From Sphingomonas cannabina (lineage in GTDB: Bacteria > Pseudomonadota > Alphaproteobacteria > Sphingomonadales > Sphingomonadaceae): a DNA stretch of 64,000 nt. The translations under genes and the position numbers were made by a program. The stretch spans positions 682,001-746,000 of the forward strand of contig NZ_CP090059.1 in assembly GCF_021391395.1 (NCBI RefSeq), read 5' to 3'. Shown here in pieces: positions 8,697-15,834 of the stretch (positions are counted from its first letter, which is position 1; each line of letters opens with the position of its first letter). Under the pieces are notes generated by a model, which saw only the letters and a list, made by a program, of their open reading frames with translations, had not been told where the DNA came from and ran no database searches.

Positions 8697-9803
8697 ATGA
8701 GCGCACCGGCCGACTTCGTCGAGGATGCCGCCGACGGCGGGACGCTGCGCTTTTCCGGCAATCTGTCGCTCGCGTGCCTCGGCGACGTGCCCGAACGGCT
8801 GAATGCGCTGACGGGCGAGGTGAAGCGGATCGACCTCTCCGGCATCGATCGCATCGACACGATCGGCGCCTGGGTGATCCATCGTTTCGCGCGCGATCGC
8901 GGCGCCAGCGTCGACGGGCTCTCCGCCGACGGGAAGCACCTGCTCGACCAGGTCGAGAACGCCGACCAGCCGATCGCGATGCCGGAGCGCCCGCTGCCGG
9001 CGTTCCTGCGCGTGATTGCGCAGGTCGGCGAAGCGATCATCACCGCGGCCAAGACGCTGGTCGGCCTGCTCGGCTTCATGGGCGCGACCGTGCTCGCGTT
9101 CCTGACGCTGATCCGCCATCCTTCGCGCTTCCGCTTCAACGCGACGGTGCAGCGGTTCGAGGTGGTCGGCGTCACCGCGCTCGGCATCATCGGGCTGATG
9201 AGCTTCCTGATCGGCATCGTCATCGCCCAGCAGGGCGCGGTGCAGCTGCGCCAGTTCGGCGCCGAGGTGTTCACGATCAACCTGGTCGGCCGCATCACGC
9301 TGCGCGAACTCGGCGTGCTGATGACCGCGATCATGGTCGCCGGCCGCTCGGGCTCGGCCTTCGCGGCGCAGATCGGCACGATGAAGCTGACCGAGGAGAT
9401 CGACGCGATGCGCACGATCGGCGTGTCGCCGATGGAGGCGCTGGTGGTGCCGCGCACGCTGGCGGCGGTGCTGATGATGCCGCTGCTCGGCTTCTATTCC
9501 TCGGTGATCGCGATCATCGGCGGCGGCTTGTTGTGCTGGGTCAGCCTCGACATCCCACCCGTCACCTTCGTCCAGCGCATCCGCGAGGTGGTGCCGATCA
9601 CCGACCTCTACGTCGGCCTGGTCAAGGCGCCGGTGTTCGGCGCGATCATCGCCATCGCCGGCTGCTTCCAGGGGATGCAGGTCGAGGGCGACGCCGAACA
9701 GGTCGGCGCCCGCACCACCGCCGCCGTGGTGCAGGCGATCTTCCTGGTGATCGTGCTCGACGCCTTCTTCGCCGTCTTCTTCACCTGGATCGGCTGGATC
9801 TGA
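8697..9803 (+). CDS. MlaE-type lipid ABC transporter permease with N-terminal STAS domain
   Basis: This 368-residue protein has two parts. Residues 1-100 look like a STAS domain (GTLRFSGNLSLACLGDVPERLNAL, IDLSGIDRIDTIGAWVIHRF), which in E. coli is a separate protein, MlaB. Residues 110-368 are the MlaE permease, with GVTALGIIGLMSFLIGIVIAQQG, the conserved ELGVLMTAIMVAGRSGSAFAAQIGTM stretch and five or so membrane segments. It is the inner-membrane core of a Mce-type phospholipid transporter. The TGATG overlap with the ATPase gene shows tight coupling. The STAS fusion is common in alphaproteobacteria. Confidence 0.93.
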   Translation: MSAPADFVEDAADGGTLRFSGNLSLACLGDVPERLNALTGEVKRIDLSGIDRIDTIGAWVIHRFARDRGASVDGLSADGKHLLDQVENADQPIAMPERPLPAFLRVIAQVGEAIITAAKTLVGLLGFMGATVLAFLTLIRHPSRFRFNATVQRFEVVGVTALGIIGLMSFLIGIVIAQQGAVQLRQFGAEVFTINLVGRITLRELGVLMTAIMVAGRSGSAFAAQIGTMKLTEEIDAMRTIGVSPMEALVVPRTLAAVLMMPLLGFYSSVIAIIGGGLLCWVSLDIPPVTFVQRIREVVPITDLYVGLVKAPVFGAIIAIAGCFQGMQVEGDAEQVGARTTAAVVQAIFLVIVLDAFFAVFFTWIGWI

Positions 9804-10606
9804 TGGCCGACGAGGACATCGTCGTCCGTGTCCGCGGACTCAGGAACAGCTTCGGCGAGCAGGTCGTGCACGAGAATCTCGACCTCGACGTGCGCCGCGG
9901 CGAGATATTGGGCGTGGTCGGCGGCTCGGGCACCGGCAAGTCGGTGCTGATGCGCTCGATCATCGGCCTGCAGACCCCCGACGCCGGCGAGGTCGAGGTG
10001 TTCGGCGAGCCCACCATCGGCCGTGACGACAACGAGACGATCGACATCCGCAAGCGCTGGGGCGTGCTGTTCCAGGGCGGCGCCTTGTTCTCGACGCTCA
10101 CCGTCTCGGAGAACGTCCAGGTGCCGATCCGCGAGTTCCATGGTGATATGGACCCGGTGCTGATGGCCGAGATCGCCGCTTACAAGGTGGTGATGGCCGG
10201 CCTGCCCGCCGACGCCGGCCCCAAGTTTCCCGCCGAGCTCTCGGGCGGCATGAAGAAACGCGCCGGCCTCGCCCGCGCGCTCGCGCTCGATCCGGAGCTG
10301 CTGTTCCTCGACGAGCCGACCGCGGGGCTCGACCCGATCGGCGCCGCCGCGTTCGACGATCTCACTCGCTCGCTGCAGAAGACGATGGGACTCACCGTCT
10401 TCCTGATCACGCACGATCTCGACACGCTCTACGCGATCTGCGACCGCGTCGCGGTGCTGGCCGACAAGAGGGTGATCGCGGTCGGCACGATTGACGAGCT
10501 GCTGGCCCTGGATCACCCCTGGATCCAGGAATATTTCAACGGCCCCCGCGGCCGCGCCGCGACGGCGAGCGTCGCGCGCGCCGGGGAACGGGCGACGGCA
10601 CGATGA
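9803..10606 (+). CDS. MlaF-type lipid transporter ATPase
   Basis: A 267-residue ABC ATPase. Visible motifs: Walker A GGSGTGKS (about residues 40-47), the family-typical FQGGALFSTLTVSENV Q-loop region, signature LSGGMKKRAGLARAL, Walker B ELLFLDEPT and the switch histidine in LITHD. These match MlaF/Mce-associated ATPases. It powers phospholipid movement between inner and outer membranes together with the MlaE and MlaD proteins on either side. ATG 9803 overlaps the mlaE stop, and the next gene starts 10 bp downstream. Confidence 0.93.
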   Translation: MADEDIVVRVRGLRNSFGEQVVHENLDLDVRRGEILGVVGGSGTGKSVLMRSIIGLQTPDAGEVEVFGEPTIGRDDNETIDIRKRWGVLFQGGALFSTLTVSENVQVPIREFHGDMDPVLMAEIAAYKVVMAGLPADAGPKFPAELSGGMKKRAGLARALALDPELLFLDEPTAGLDPIGAAAFDDLTRSLQKTMGLTVFLITHDLDTLYAICDRVAVLADKRVIAVGTIDELLALDHPWIQEYFNGPRGRAATASVARAGERATAR

Positions 10607-10615
10607 GGTAAGGCC

Positions 10616-11596
10616 ATGGAAACGCGATCCAACCATGTCCTGGTCGGCGCCGTGACGCTGATCCTGCTGCTGACGCTGGCGGCGTTCACCGTCTGGCTGT
10701 CGCGCTGGGGCAGCGCCGAGGCGAAGGAGTACGACATCTTCTTCAAACAGTCGGTCGACGGGCTCGCCAAGGGTTCGGCGGTGGCCTTCTCCGGCGTACC
10801 CTCGGGCCAGGTGAAGGACATCGCGCTCTACAAGCCCGATCCGCAGTTCGTGCGCGTGCGCATCACCGTGAACGAGGAGACGCCGGTGCTGGAGGGCACC
10901 ACCGCCAGCATCCAGGGCGTCGGCTTCACCGGGGTCAGCCAGATCCAGCTCGACGGCGCGGTCAAGGGCGCGCCGCCGATCCGCTGCCCGAGCCGCGACG
11001 CCTCCGCCGCCTGCCCGTTCGGCGTGCCGGTGATCCCGACCAAGCAGGGCGGGCTCGGTGCGCTGCTGAGCTCGGCGCCGCGGCTGCTCGAGCGGCTGAC
11101 GACCTTGACCGAGCGGCTGACCGAGCTGCTCTCCGACAAGAACCAGGCATCGATCGCCGGCATTCTCGCCAACACCAACCGCCTGACCGACGCGCTCGCC
11201 GATCGCGGGCCCGAGATCGCGGCGACGCTGGCTCAGACGCGCGTCGCGATCCAGCAGGCGGGCGACGCCGCGGAGAAGATCGGCGATCTCGCCGCGACCA
11301 GCAACGGTCTGCTCCGCGACGATATCCGGCCGGTGGTCGGCAACCTCAACAAGGCCGTTGCCGCCGCCCAGCACAGCATGGAGAGCCTCGACGGCGCGAT
11401 CGGCGATGCCAAACCCGCGATCCAGGGCTTCTCCAAGACCACGCTGCCCGAGATCAACCAGCTCATCCAGGATCTGCGCGTGATGTCCGCGTCGCTCTCG
11501 CACGTCGCCGAGAAGATCGATCAGGGCGGTGCCAGCTCGCTGGTCGGCTCGCCCAAGCTGCCCGATTACAAGCCCCGGAAGGGAGAGCGCCAATGA
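10616..11596 (+). CDS. MlaD/Mce-domain lipid-binding protein
   Basis: A 326-residue protein with one N-terminal anchor (VLVGAVTLILLLTLAAFTVWL, about residues 8-28) and then a Mce domain (EYDIFFKQSVDGLAKGSAVAFSGVPSGQVKDIAL, GVGFTGVSQIQLDG). The long C-terminal half is helical (LLERLTTLTERLTELLSDK, AAQHSMESLDGAIGDA) and may extend the substrate tunnel into the periplasm. It would form a hexameric ring on MlaE and carry lipids across. A GAGG ribosome site precedes ATG 10616, and the stop overlaps the lipoprotein start by ATGA. It is longer than E. coli MlaD, as is common in alphaproteobacteria. Confidence 0.92.
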   Translation: METRSNHVLVGAVTLILLLTLAAFTVWLSRWGSAEAKEYDIFFKQSVDGLAKGSAVAFSGVPSGQVKDIALYKPDPQFVRVRITVNEETPVLEGTTASIQGVGFTGVSQIQLDGAVKGAPPIRCPSRDASAACPFGVPVIPTKQGGLGALLSSAPRLLERLTTLTERLTELLSDKNQASIAGILANTNRLTDALADRGPEIAATLAQTRVAIQQAGDAAEKIGDLAATSNGLLRDDIRPVVGNLNKAVAAAQHSMESLDGAIGDAKPAIQGFSKTTLPEINQLIQDLRVMSASLSHVAEKIDQGGASSLVGSPKLPDYKPRKGERQ

Positions 11597-12177
11597 AGAA
11601 GCTCGCGATCCTCGCCCTGCTGCCGTTGGTCGCCGCCGTCGCGGGCTGCATCCGCTTCGGCGCCGAACCGCCGCCGTCGCTGCTGACGCTCAACACCCAG
11701 GCGGCGCTGCCGGCCGGCGCGGTGCCGGGCAGCGGCACGCCGGTCGCGGTCGTGGTGCCGTCCGCGCCGCAGGAGATCGCGACGCAGCGCGTGCCGGTCC
11801 GCGCGACCGACACCAGCATCGCCTATGTCAAGGATGCCGTCTGGGTGGAGCCGCCCGCGCGGCTGTTCGCGCGCCTGCTGTCCGATACGCTGATCGCGCG
11901 CACCGGGCGGATGGTGGTGTCGGGGCGGCAGGCGTTTTCCAATCCCGGCGCCACCCTCGGCGGCGAGCTCAGGAGCTTCGGCATCGACGCCGCGGGCAAC
12001 CAGGCGGTGGTGATCTACGACGCCAGCCTGATCCGCGAGCAGGGCGGCAAGCTGGAGAAGCGCCGCTTCGAGGCGCGGGTCCCGGCGAGCGCGATCGAGC
12101 CGGGGCCGGTGGGCGTGGCGCTCAATCAGGCGGCCAATCAGGTCGCGACCGAGGTCGCCGACTGGGTGGGGCGCTGA
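11593..12177 (+). CDS. ABC-type transport auxiliary lipoprotein (PqiC-like)
   Basis: A 194-residue lipoprotein: a signal sequence MKKLAILALLPLVAAVAGC with a lipobox ending at Cys19, followed by the PqiC/ABC-trans-aux plan (SLLTLNTQ, then RVPVRATDTSIAYVKDAVWVEPPARLFARLLSDTL, and a conserved C-terminal region with NQAANQVATEVADWV). In the PqiABC and related Mce systems this lipoprotein sits in the outer membrane and caps the lipid tunnel. It is translationally coupled to mlaD by an ATGA overlap, and is the last gene of the operon, followed by a repeat pair. Confidence 0.88.
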   Translation: MKKLAILALLPLVAAVAGCIRFGAEPPPSLLTLNTQAALPAGAVPGSGTPVAVVVPSAPQEIATQRVPVRATDTSIAYVKDAVWVEPPARLFARLLSDTLIARTGRMVVSGRQAFSNPGATLGGELRSFGIDAAGNQAVVIYDASLIREQGGKLEKRRFEARVPASAIEPGPVGVALNQAANQVATEVADWVGR

Positions 12178-12184
12178 ATCTAAC

Positions 12185-12288
12185 GTCACCCCGGCGAAGG
12201 CCGGGGTCCCACCAAGCCTCCAGCCCGATACTCGAACCTCTTGTCCGACGATTGCGGCACAGTGGACCCCGGCCTTCGCCGGGGTGAC
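12185..12288. repeat. Perfect 24-bp inverted repeat pair (REP-like)
   Basis: The arm at 12185-12208 (GTCACCCCGGCGAAGG...) is repeated exactly in inverse at 12265-12288, with about 56 bp between. Each arm is internally dyadic (CCCCGGCGAAGGCCGGGG). It lies between converging genes and so may terminate both. It differs in sequence from the other repeat pairs in the window. Confidence 0.8.
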
Positions 12289-12305
12289 GAATGCTGGTTC
12301 TTCGC

Positions 12306-13151
12306 CTACGGCGCCCGGCGCACGCCGATTGCCAGATCACAGACATTGGCGCCGACCGGCACCGTCGGCGGCTCCGGCGTCTCGCGCGATTTGATGTAGG
12401 CGGCGAAGCGAGCGTTATCCGTCGCCCGATACTGGAAATGCGGCCGCTCGGCGGCCGGCAGCTCACTCGCCAGGCGCACGCTGACGATGCCGGTGCGCTC
12501 GGCTGCCGTGGCATAGACCCCCATCGGGGCCTCGCTCCGGGGCAGCGACGACAGGTTGGCCATTCCCTCGATGATCCGCCCCACCACCGTGTAGTTGCGG
12601 TCGAGCCGGCGCGCCGACTGGCCGATCGGCGTGAACAGCTCCGATCCGCTGCCGGTGTTGGGCAGCGCGTCGCGTGCGACTCCGACCGAGCCGTAGCAAT
12701 GCGTCAGCCACGCCTTCTTGCCATCGGTCGCGATCGGCCAGCCGTCCGCGGTGAAGCCCGAGGCCGACGAATAGGCGTCGGCCTTCCCCATCCGCTGCGC
12801 CGCCTCGAACGCGCCGATCTCGAACTCGGCGGCGGGCGAGGGCACGACGTCCGCCGGCAGCGGCTTCTTCTCTGTGGGATCGCCCCACTGAGCCACCCAG
12901 TTCTCCTGTACGCGATAGACGCTCTCGCCGTCCCACCAGCGCGCGGCGATCAACCGCTTGATGTTGGCGACGTGCTCGGGCGCGAACCGCGGCGCGAGCC
13001 GGACCGCGACAGTGCGGTTGCCGGTGAGCGAGATCACCATGATCTCGTCGTCGGGAATCGCGCGCCAATCCTCGGGTGCGGGATCATAGGGCTTGGGCGG
13101 CGTGGCAGGGGCGGCTTGCGCGAGCAGCGCGGCGAGGATCGGCATCAGCAT
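12306..13151 (-). CDS. Cyclophilin-type peptidyl-prolyl isomerase, exported
   Basis: A 281-residue protein. A short signal-like N-terminus (MLMPILAALLAQAAPATPP) leads into a cyclophilin domain: IMVISLTGNRTVAVRLAPRFAPEHVANIKRLIAARWWDG, VYRVQENWVAQWGDP (the R/Q core of the active site), and GSELFTPIGQSARRLDRNYTVVGRIIEGM. It should catalyse proline cis-trans isomerisation in the periplasm. Insertions around WLTHCYGSVGVARDALP make it longer than a minimal cyclophilin. The start could equally be the second ATG at 13145. The gene converges with the Mla operon and lies back to back with tRNA-Ser. Confidence 0.85.
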   Translation of the reverse strand: MLMPILAALLAQAAPATPPKPYDPAPEDWRAIPDDEIMVISLTGNRTVAVRLAPRFAPEHVANIKRLIAARWWDGESVYRVQENWVAQWGDPTEKKPLPADVVPSPAAEFEIGAFEAAQRMGKADAYSSASGFTADGWPIATDGKKAWLTHCYGSVGVARDALPNTGSGSELFTPIGQSARRLDRNYTVVGRIIEGMANLSSLPRSEAPMGVYATAAERTGIVSVRLASELPAAERPHFQYRATDNARFAAYIKSRETPEPPTVPVGANVCDLAIGVRRAP

Positions 13152-13230
13152 GAGCGGAACGTCGCACGCACGCGAAGGTCGCGCAATCGCTTGCCTCCCG
13201 GCCGCGCGTCCCTTAGGGCGCTTCGCTCGC

Positions 13231-13321
13231 GGAGCGGTGGCCGAGTGGTCGAAGGCGCTCGCCTGGAAAGTGAGTATACGGCAAAACCGTATCGAGGGTT
13301 CGAATCCCTCCCGCTCCGCCA
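13231..13321 (+). tRNA. tRNA-Ser (anticodon GGA)
   Basis: The acceptor stem GGAGCGG (13231-13237) pairs with CCGCTCC (13311-13317), followed by discriminator G and encoded CCA (13319-13321). The anticodon loop CTGGAAA gives GGA. There is a long variable arm (class II, TATACGGCAAAACCGTAT region) and a standard GGTTCGAATCC T-arm. The 3' end of this gene is the integration site of the island that follows. Confidence 0.97.
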
Positions 13322-13322
13322 C
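13298..13322 (+). other. attL: tRNA-Ser 3' end core repeat
   Basis: The 25 bp from the T-arm through CCA plus one base are identical to 32230-32254. The tRNA copy on this side is intact, as expected when an integrase uses the tRNA 3' end and restores it on insertion. Confidence 0.9.
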
Positions 13323-13455
13323 CAACCCCTCCACAGGGGTTCGTAAAAGACCACTGGGATCGACCTTTTCTCCCTGATTACCGATGTTTAGCTGACCAGA
13401 TCGGCCATGGCCGTCCGTATCCGTCCGAGCCCATTTGGTGATTCGGCGGGATCGG

Positions 13456-13487
13456 AACGTGGTACGCGCGGTCGAAAAACGTGGTAC
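13456..13487 (+). repeat. Direct repeats AACGTGGTAC before the integrase (possible arm-type sites)
   Basis: AACGTGGTAC occurs at 13456-13465 and 13478-13487, spaced 22 bp, about two helical turns, between attL and the integrase start. Related GTGGTA motifs lie near attR (TGGTAC 32161-32166 and GTGGTAT 32169-32175). Position and spacing suggest integrase arm-binding sites or an integrase autoregulation site; this is inference. Confidence 0.5.
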
Positions 13488-13503
13488 TTTTGGGAGATCG
13501 ACA

Positions 13504-14845
13504 ATGCTCAGCGAATCCAAGGTCCGCGCGGCCAAGCCGCGTCCCAAGCCCTACAAGCTCAGCGATAGCAATCGCCTATTTCTTCTCGTGACCCCGAGCG
13601 GCGGTAAGCTCTGGCGCTGGACCTATACCTATGACGGCAAGCAGAAGGGCATGGCGTTCGGCGCCTACCCTCATGTGTCCCTGGCCGACGCTCGGGCCAA
13701 ACGGGATGAGGCTTATACCCAGCTTTGCGAGGGCCACGACCCGTCCGTGGTGAAGAAGCTCAAGATCGAGGCCAATATCGAAGCGGGGCGTCAGACGTTC
13801 GAGCGGGTCGCACGCGAATGGCATGAGAATGCCAGGGCGCAGTGGGCGGCAATCCACGCGAGCGACGTGATCCGCAGCCTGGAGCGGGACGTCTTCCCCA
13901 CGATTGGTGCGCTTCCCATCGCGCAACTGACGCCGCCGCTCGTGCTGGGCGTGCTGCGGGAGGTCGAGGCGGGCGGATCGATCGAGACGGCCAAGCGCAT
14001 CCGGCAGCGTATCTCCGCCGTCTTCGTCTACGCGATCGCGCAGGGCATCGCGGCGACCGATCCCGCCGAGAAGCTGGACGCCGTCCTCAAGCCGCTCCGC
14101 AACGGCCGACAGCCCGCGATCACAGAGCTCGCGCCGCTTCGCAAGATGATCATCACGGCCGAGGAGGACTATGCCCGTCCGATCACGCGTCTGGCGCTGC
14201 GCTTCCTCGCCTTGACTGCGGTGCGCCCGAGCGAGCTGCGGGAAGCCCGCTGGGACGAGTTCGAAGAACTGAACGGCAAGGAGCCGCTCTGGCGCATTCC
14301 TTCGGCCCGCATGAAAGGGGACCTTAATCGCAAGGAGGAGGTCGACGGCGATCACCTCGTCCCACTCGCTCACCATGCGGTTTCGGTGCTCAAGGCCCTC
14401 TGGCCGCTCACCGGCACCGGCGAGTTGCTGTTCCCGAGCAATCGCCATACGCATCGGCCGATGAGCGAGAACGCGATCGGCTATTTGCTCAACCGTGCCG
14501 GCTATCACGGCCATCATGTGCCGCACGGGTTCCGCGCCGCGTTCTCGACGATCATGAACGAGTGGGGCCGAGCGGCATGGCAAGGACCATGACCGCAAGG
14601 TCATCGACCTGATGCTGGCCCACGTCCCCAAGGAAAAGGTCGAAGGCGCCTACAATCGCGCCGCCTACATGCCGCGCCGGCGTGAGCTCGCACAGGTTTG
14701 GGCGGATATGCTGAGCGATGGCCTTCCCGATCCGGGCGCTCTTATCGATCGGCCGGTGAAGGCAATCGGGCCGCGGTCACGGCGGTCGTTTGCGCCGCTC
14801 GTTGACGGCAACTTCCGATTTCCGGCTCGTCGCCGGGCGGCATGA
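13504..14845 (+). pseudogene. P4-family tyrosine integrase, frameshifted
   Basis: The first frame (13504-14592) holds the DUF4102-like N-terminus (MLSESKVRAAKPRPKPYKLS), the SAM-like core-binding region and the catalytic Arg (AVRPSELREARW, near residue 241) and HGFR box (near residue 341). It runs into TGA straight after NEW. The next frame continues the protein exactly: ERHGKDHDRKVIDLMLAHVP, then the catalytic Tyr in GAYNR (codon 14651-14653), ending at 14845. The change maps to TGGGG at 14563-14567, where homologues would have TGGG: one extra G. The 5' product lacks the nucleophile, so it should be inactive unless the base is an error or is bypassed. Confidence 0.88.
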
Positions 14846-15259
14846 CGAAAGTGGCGGGGCATCGCCCCGCCGCAACGATAAGAGATAGAGCGTTCCGACC
14901 ACGGTGCGCCAGCCTGCCGCCTCCGCTTCGTCTCAACATCGTGCGCTCAGCCGCAGCTACTCTTCATTCCAATATGCACGATATCGTTCGATTTACTATT
15001 GGTTGCTGGCCGATGGGCGAAGGCGGGGGCCGCGAAGATTCAAACTACCGGTCAACAGGATTGCCGCACCGCGGCCGGGTGCCTCCGCGCATGTCCAAAC
15101 CCCAGGGCTAAAGGCGGCGGCGCATGTCCAAGCATGTTTCTCACGCCCGGCTTGGAGCGGTTTGGGGCTGGCCTCAGCTGCGTCAAAACAATCGAATTAT
15201 ATCAGCATTATAATGTTCTTATAATCTCGTCCCACGCTACACATTTCGTCTGCCCGAGA
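14846..15259. other. Non-coding stretch after the integrase, with an AT-rich patch
   Basis: I see no convincing gene in these 414 bases. A 12-base motif (GCGCATGTCCAA) appears twice around 15088-15135. From about 15186 to 15230 the composition changes sharply to AT-rich, with TTATAT, a CATTATAATG palindrome (15206-15215) and TATAAT at 15209-15214 and 15220-15225. This could be a promoter region or recombination debris. Confidence 0.4.
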
Positions 15260-15463
15260 TCACCGTGGCGCCCTGCGCGGCAATTGGGAGAGATTCGTCT
15301 CGGGGCTGCCAGGCGGGGTCTCGGGCCTCTTGCCGAGATCGACCATTGCGCGTTCCAGCCGCTCGAACCGCGCCGTGATTTCGGCGAGTGGATCATAGTC
15401 TGCAGCCTCGGCGATCACCTTGAAAGAGCGCCAGATCCGGCGCGCGGTTCCCATGAGCTTCAT
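15260..15463 (-). CDS. Small hypothetical protein, charged helix
   Basis: A 67-residue protein: MKLMGTARRIWRSFKVIAEA, then an acidic/basic helix (LAEITARFERLERAMVDLGKR) with a heptad-like pattern, and a proline-rich tail. I do not recognise a family. An AAGGAG ribosome site lies 9 bases before ATG 15463, which supports this start over the upstream in-frame ATG at 15499. It follows the HxlR regulator and is probably the last gene of the RND efflux operon. Confidence 0.6.
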   Translation of the reverse strand: MKLMGTARRIWRSFKVIAEAADYDPLAEITARFERLERAMVDLGKRPETPPGSPETNLSQLPRRAPR

Positions 15464-15498
15464 CGCGATTGCTCCTTTTCCGGGACCGGCCTGTTGCA

Positions 15499-15834
15499 TT
15501 ACGCCGCTCGCCAGCCTGCGAGCGCGTCGAGGGACGGTCTCAAGGCAGTGGCGAGCGTTGCAAGCGTGTAGACGTGGCTTGCCCGTGGCGGCGGCAGATA
15601 GTGCCGCTCGACCAGCCCCGCGCGTTCCAGCGCGCGAAGCCGGTCAGTCAGGATGTTCGCACTGACGCGCGGAATTGCGGTTCTCAGGTCCGCGAACCGG
15701 TGCTCGCCGGCATTGAGACAAAGCAAAATCTGCAATGTCCAGCGCCCCTCGATCTTCTCGAGCGGATCCCCGCCCGGGGTGGCGATCCCTCGGCAGGACA
15801 TCCCAGATGGATCGACGGGTTTAGCTATGCTCAC
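15499..15834 (-). CDS. HxlR-type winged-helix transcriptional regulator
   Basis: A protein of up to 111 residues with the HxlR fold: DPLEKIEGRWTLQILLCLNAGEHRFADLRTAIPRVSANILTDRLRALERAGLVERHYLPPP, i.e. helix, recognition helix and beta-wing, followed by a short dimerisation helix. The family usually begins with a cysteine and the GGKW-like motif; here it is EGRW, and a Cys lies about 20 residues before it. The GTG start (15834) overlaps the permease stop in GTGA, so it is co-translated with the pump; ATG 15801 is an alternative. A second regulator at the tail of an efflux operon that already has a TetR gene is unusual. Confidence 0.85.
   Translation of the reverse strand: MSIAKPVDPSGMSCRGIATPGGDPLEKIEGRWTLQILLCLNAGEHRFADLRTAIPRVSANILTDRLRALERAGLVERHYLPPPRASHVYTLATLATALRPSLDALAGWRAA

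Noticed and set aside
13435..13503. Upstream extension of the integrase from 13435
   Set aside because: The extra 23 residues run through the AACGTGGTAC repeats and have no ribosome site, while ATG 13504 has GGGAGA just before it and gives the normal N-terminus.
14842..15111. An 89-codon open frame after the integrase
   Set aside because: No ribosome site, low-complexity sequence, and it overlaps other frames of equal quality; treated as non-coding.
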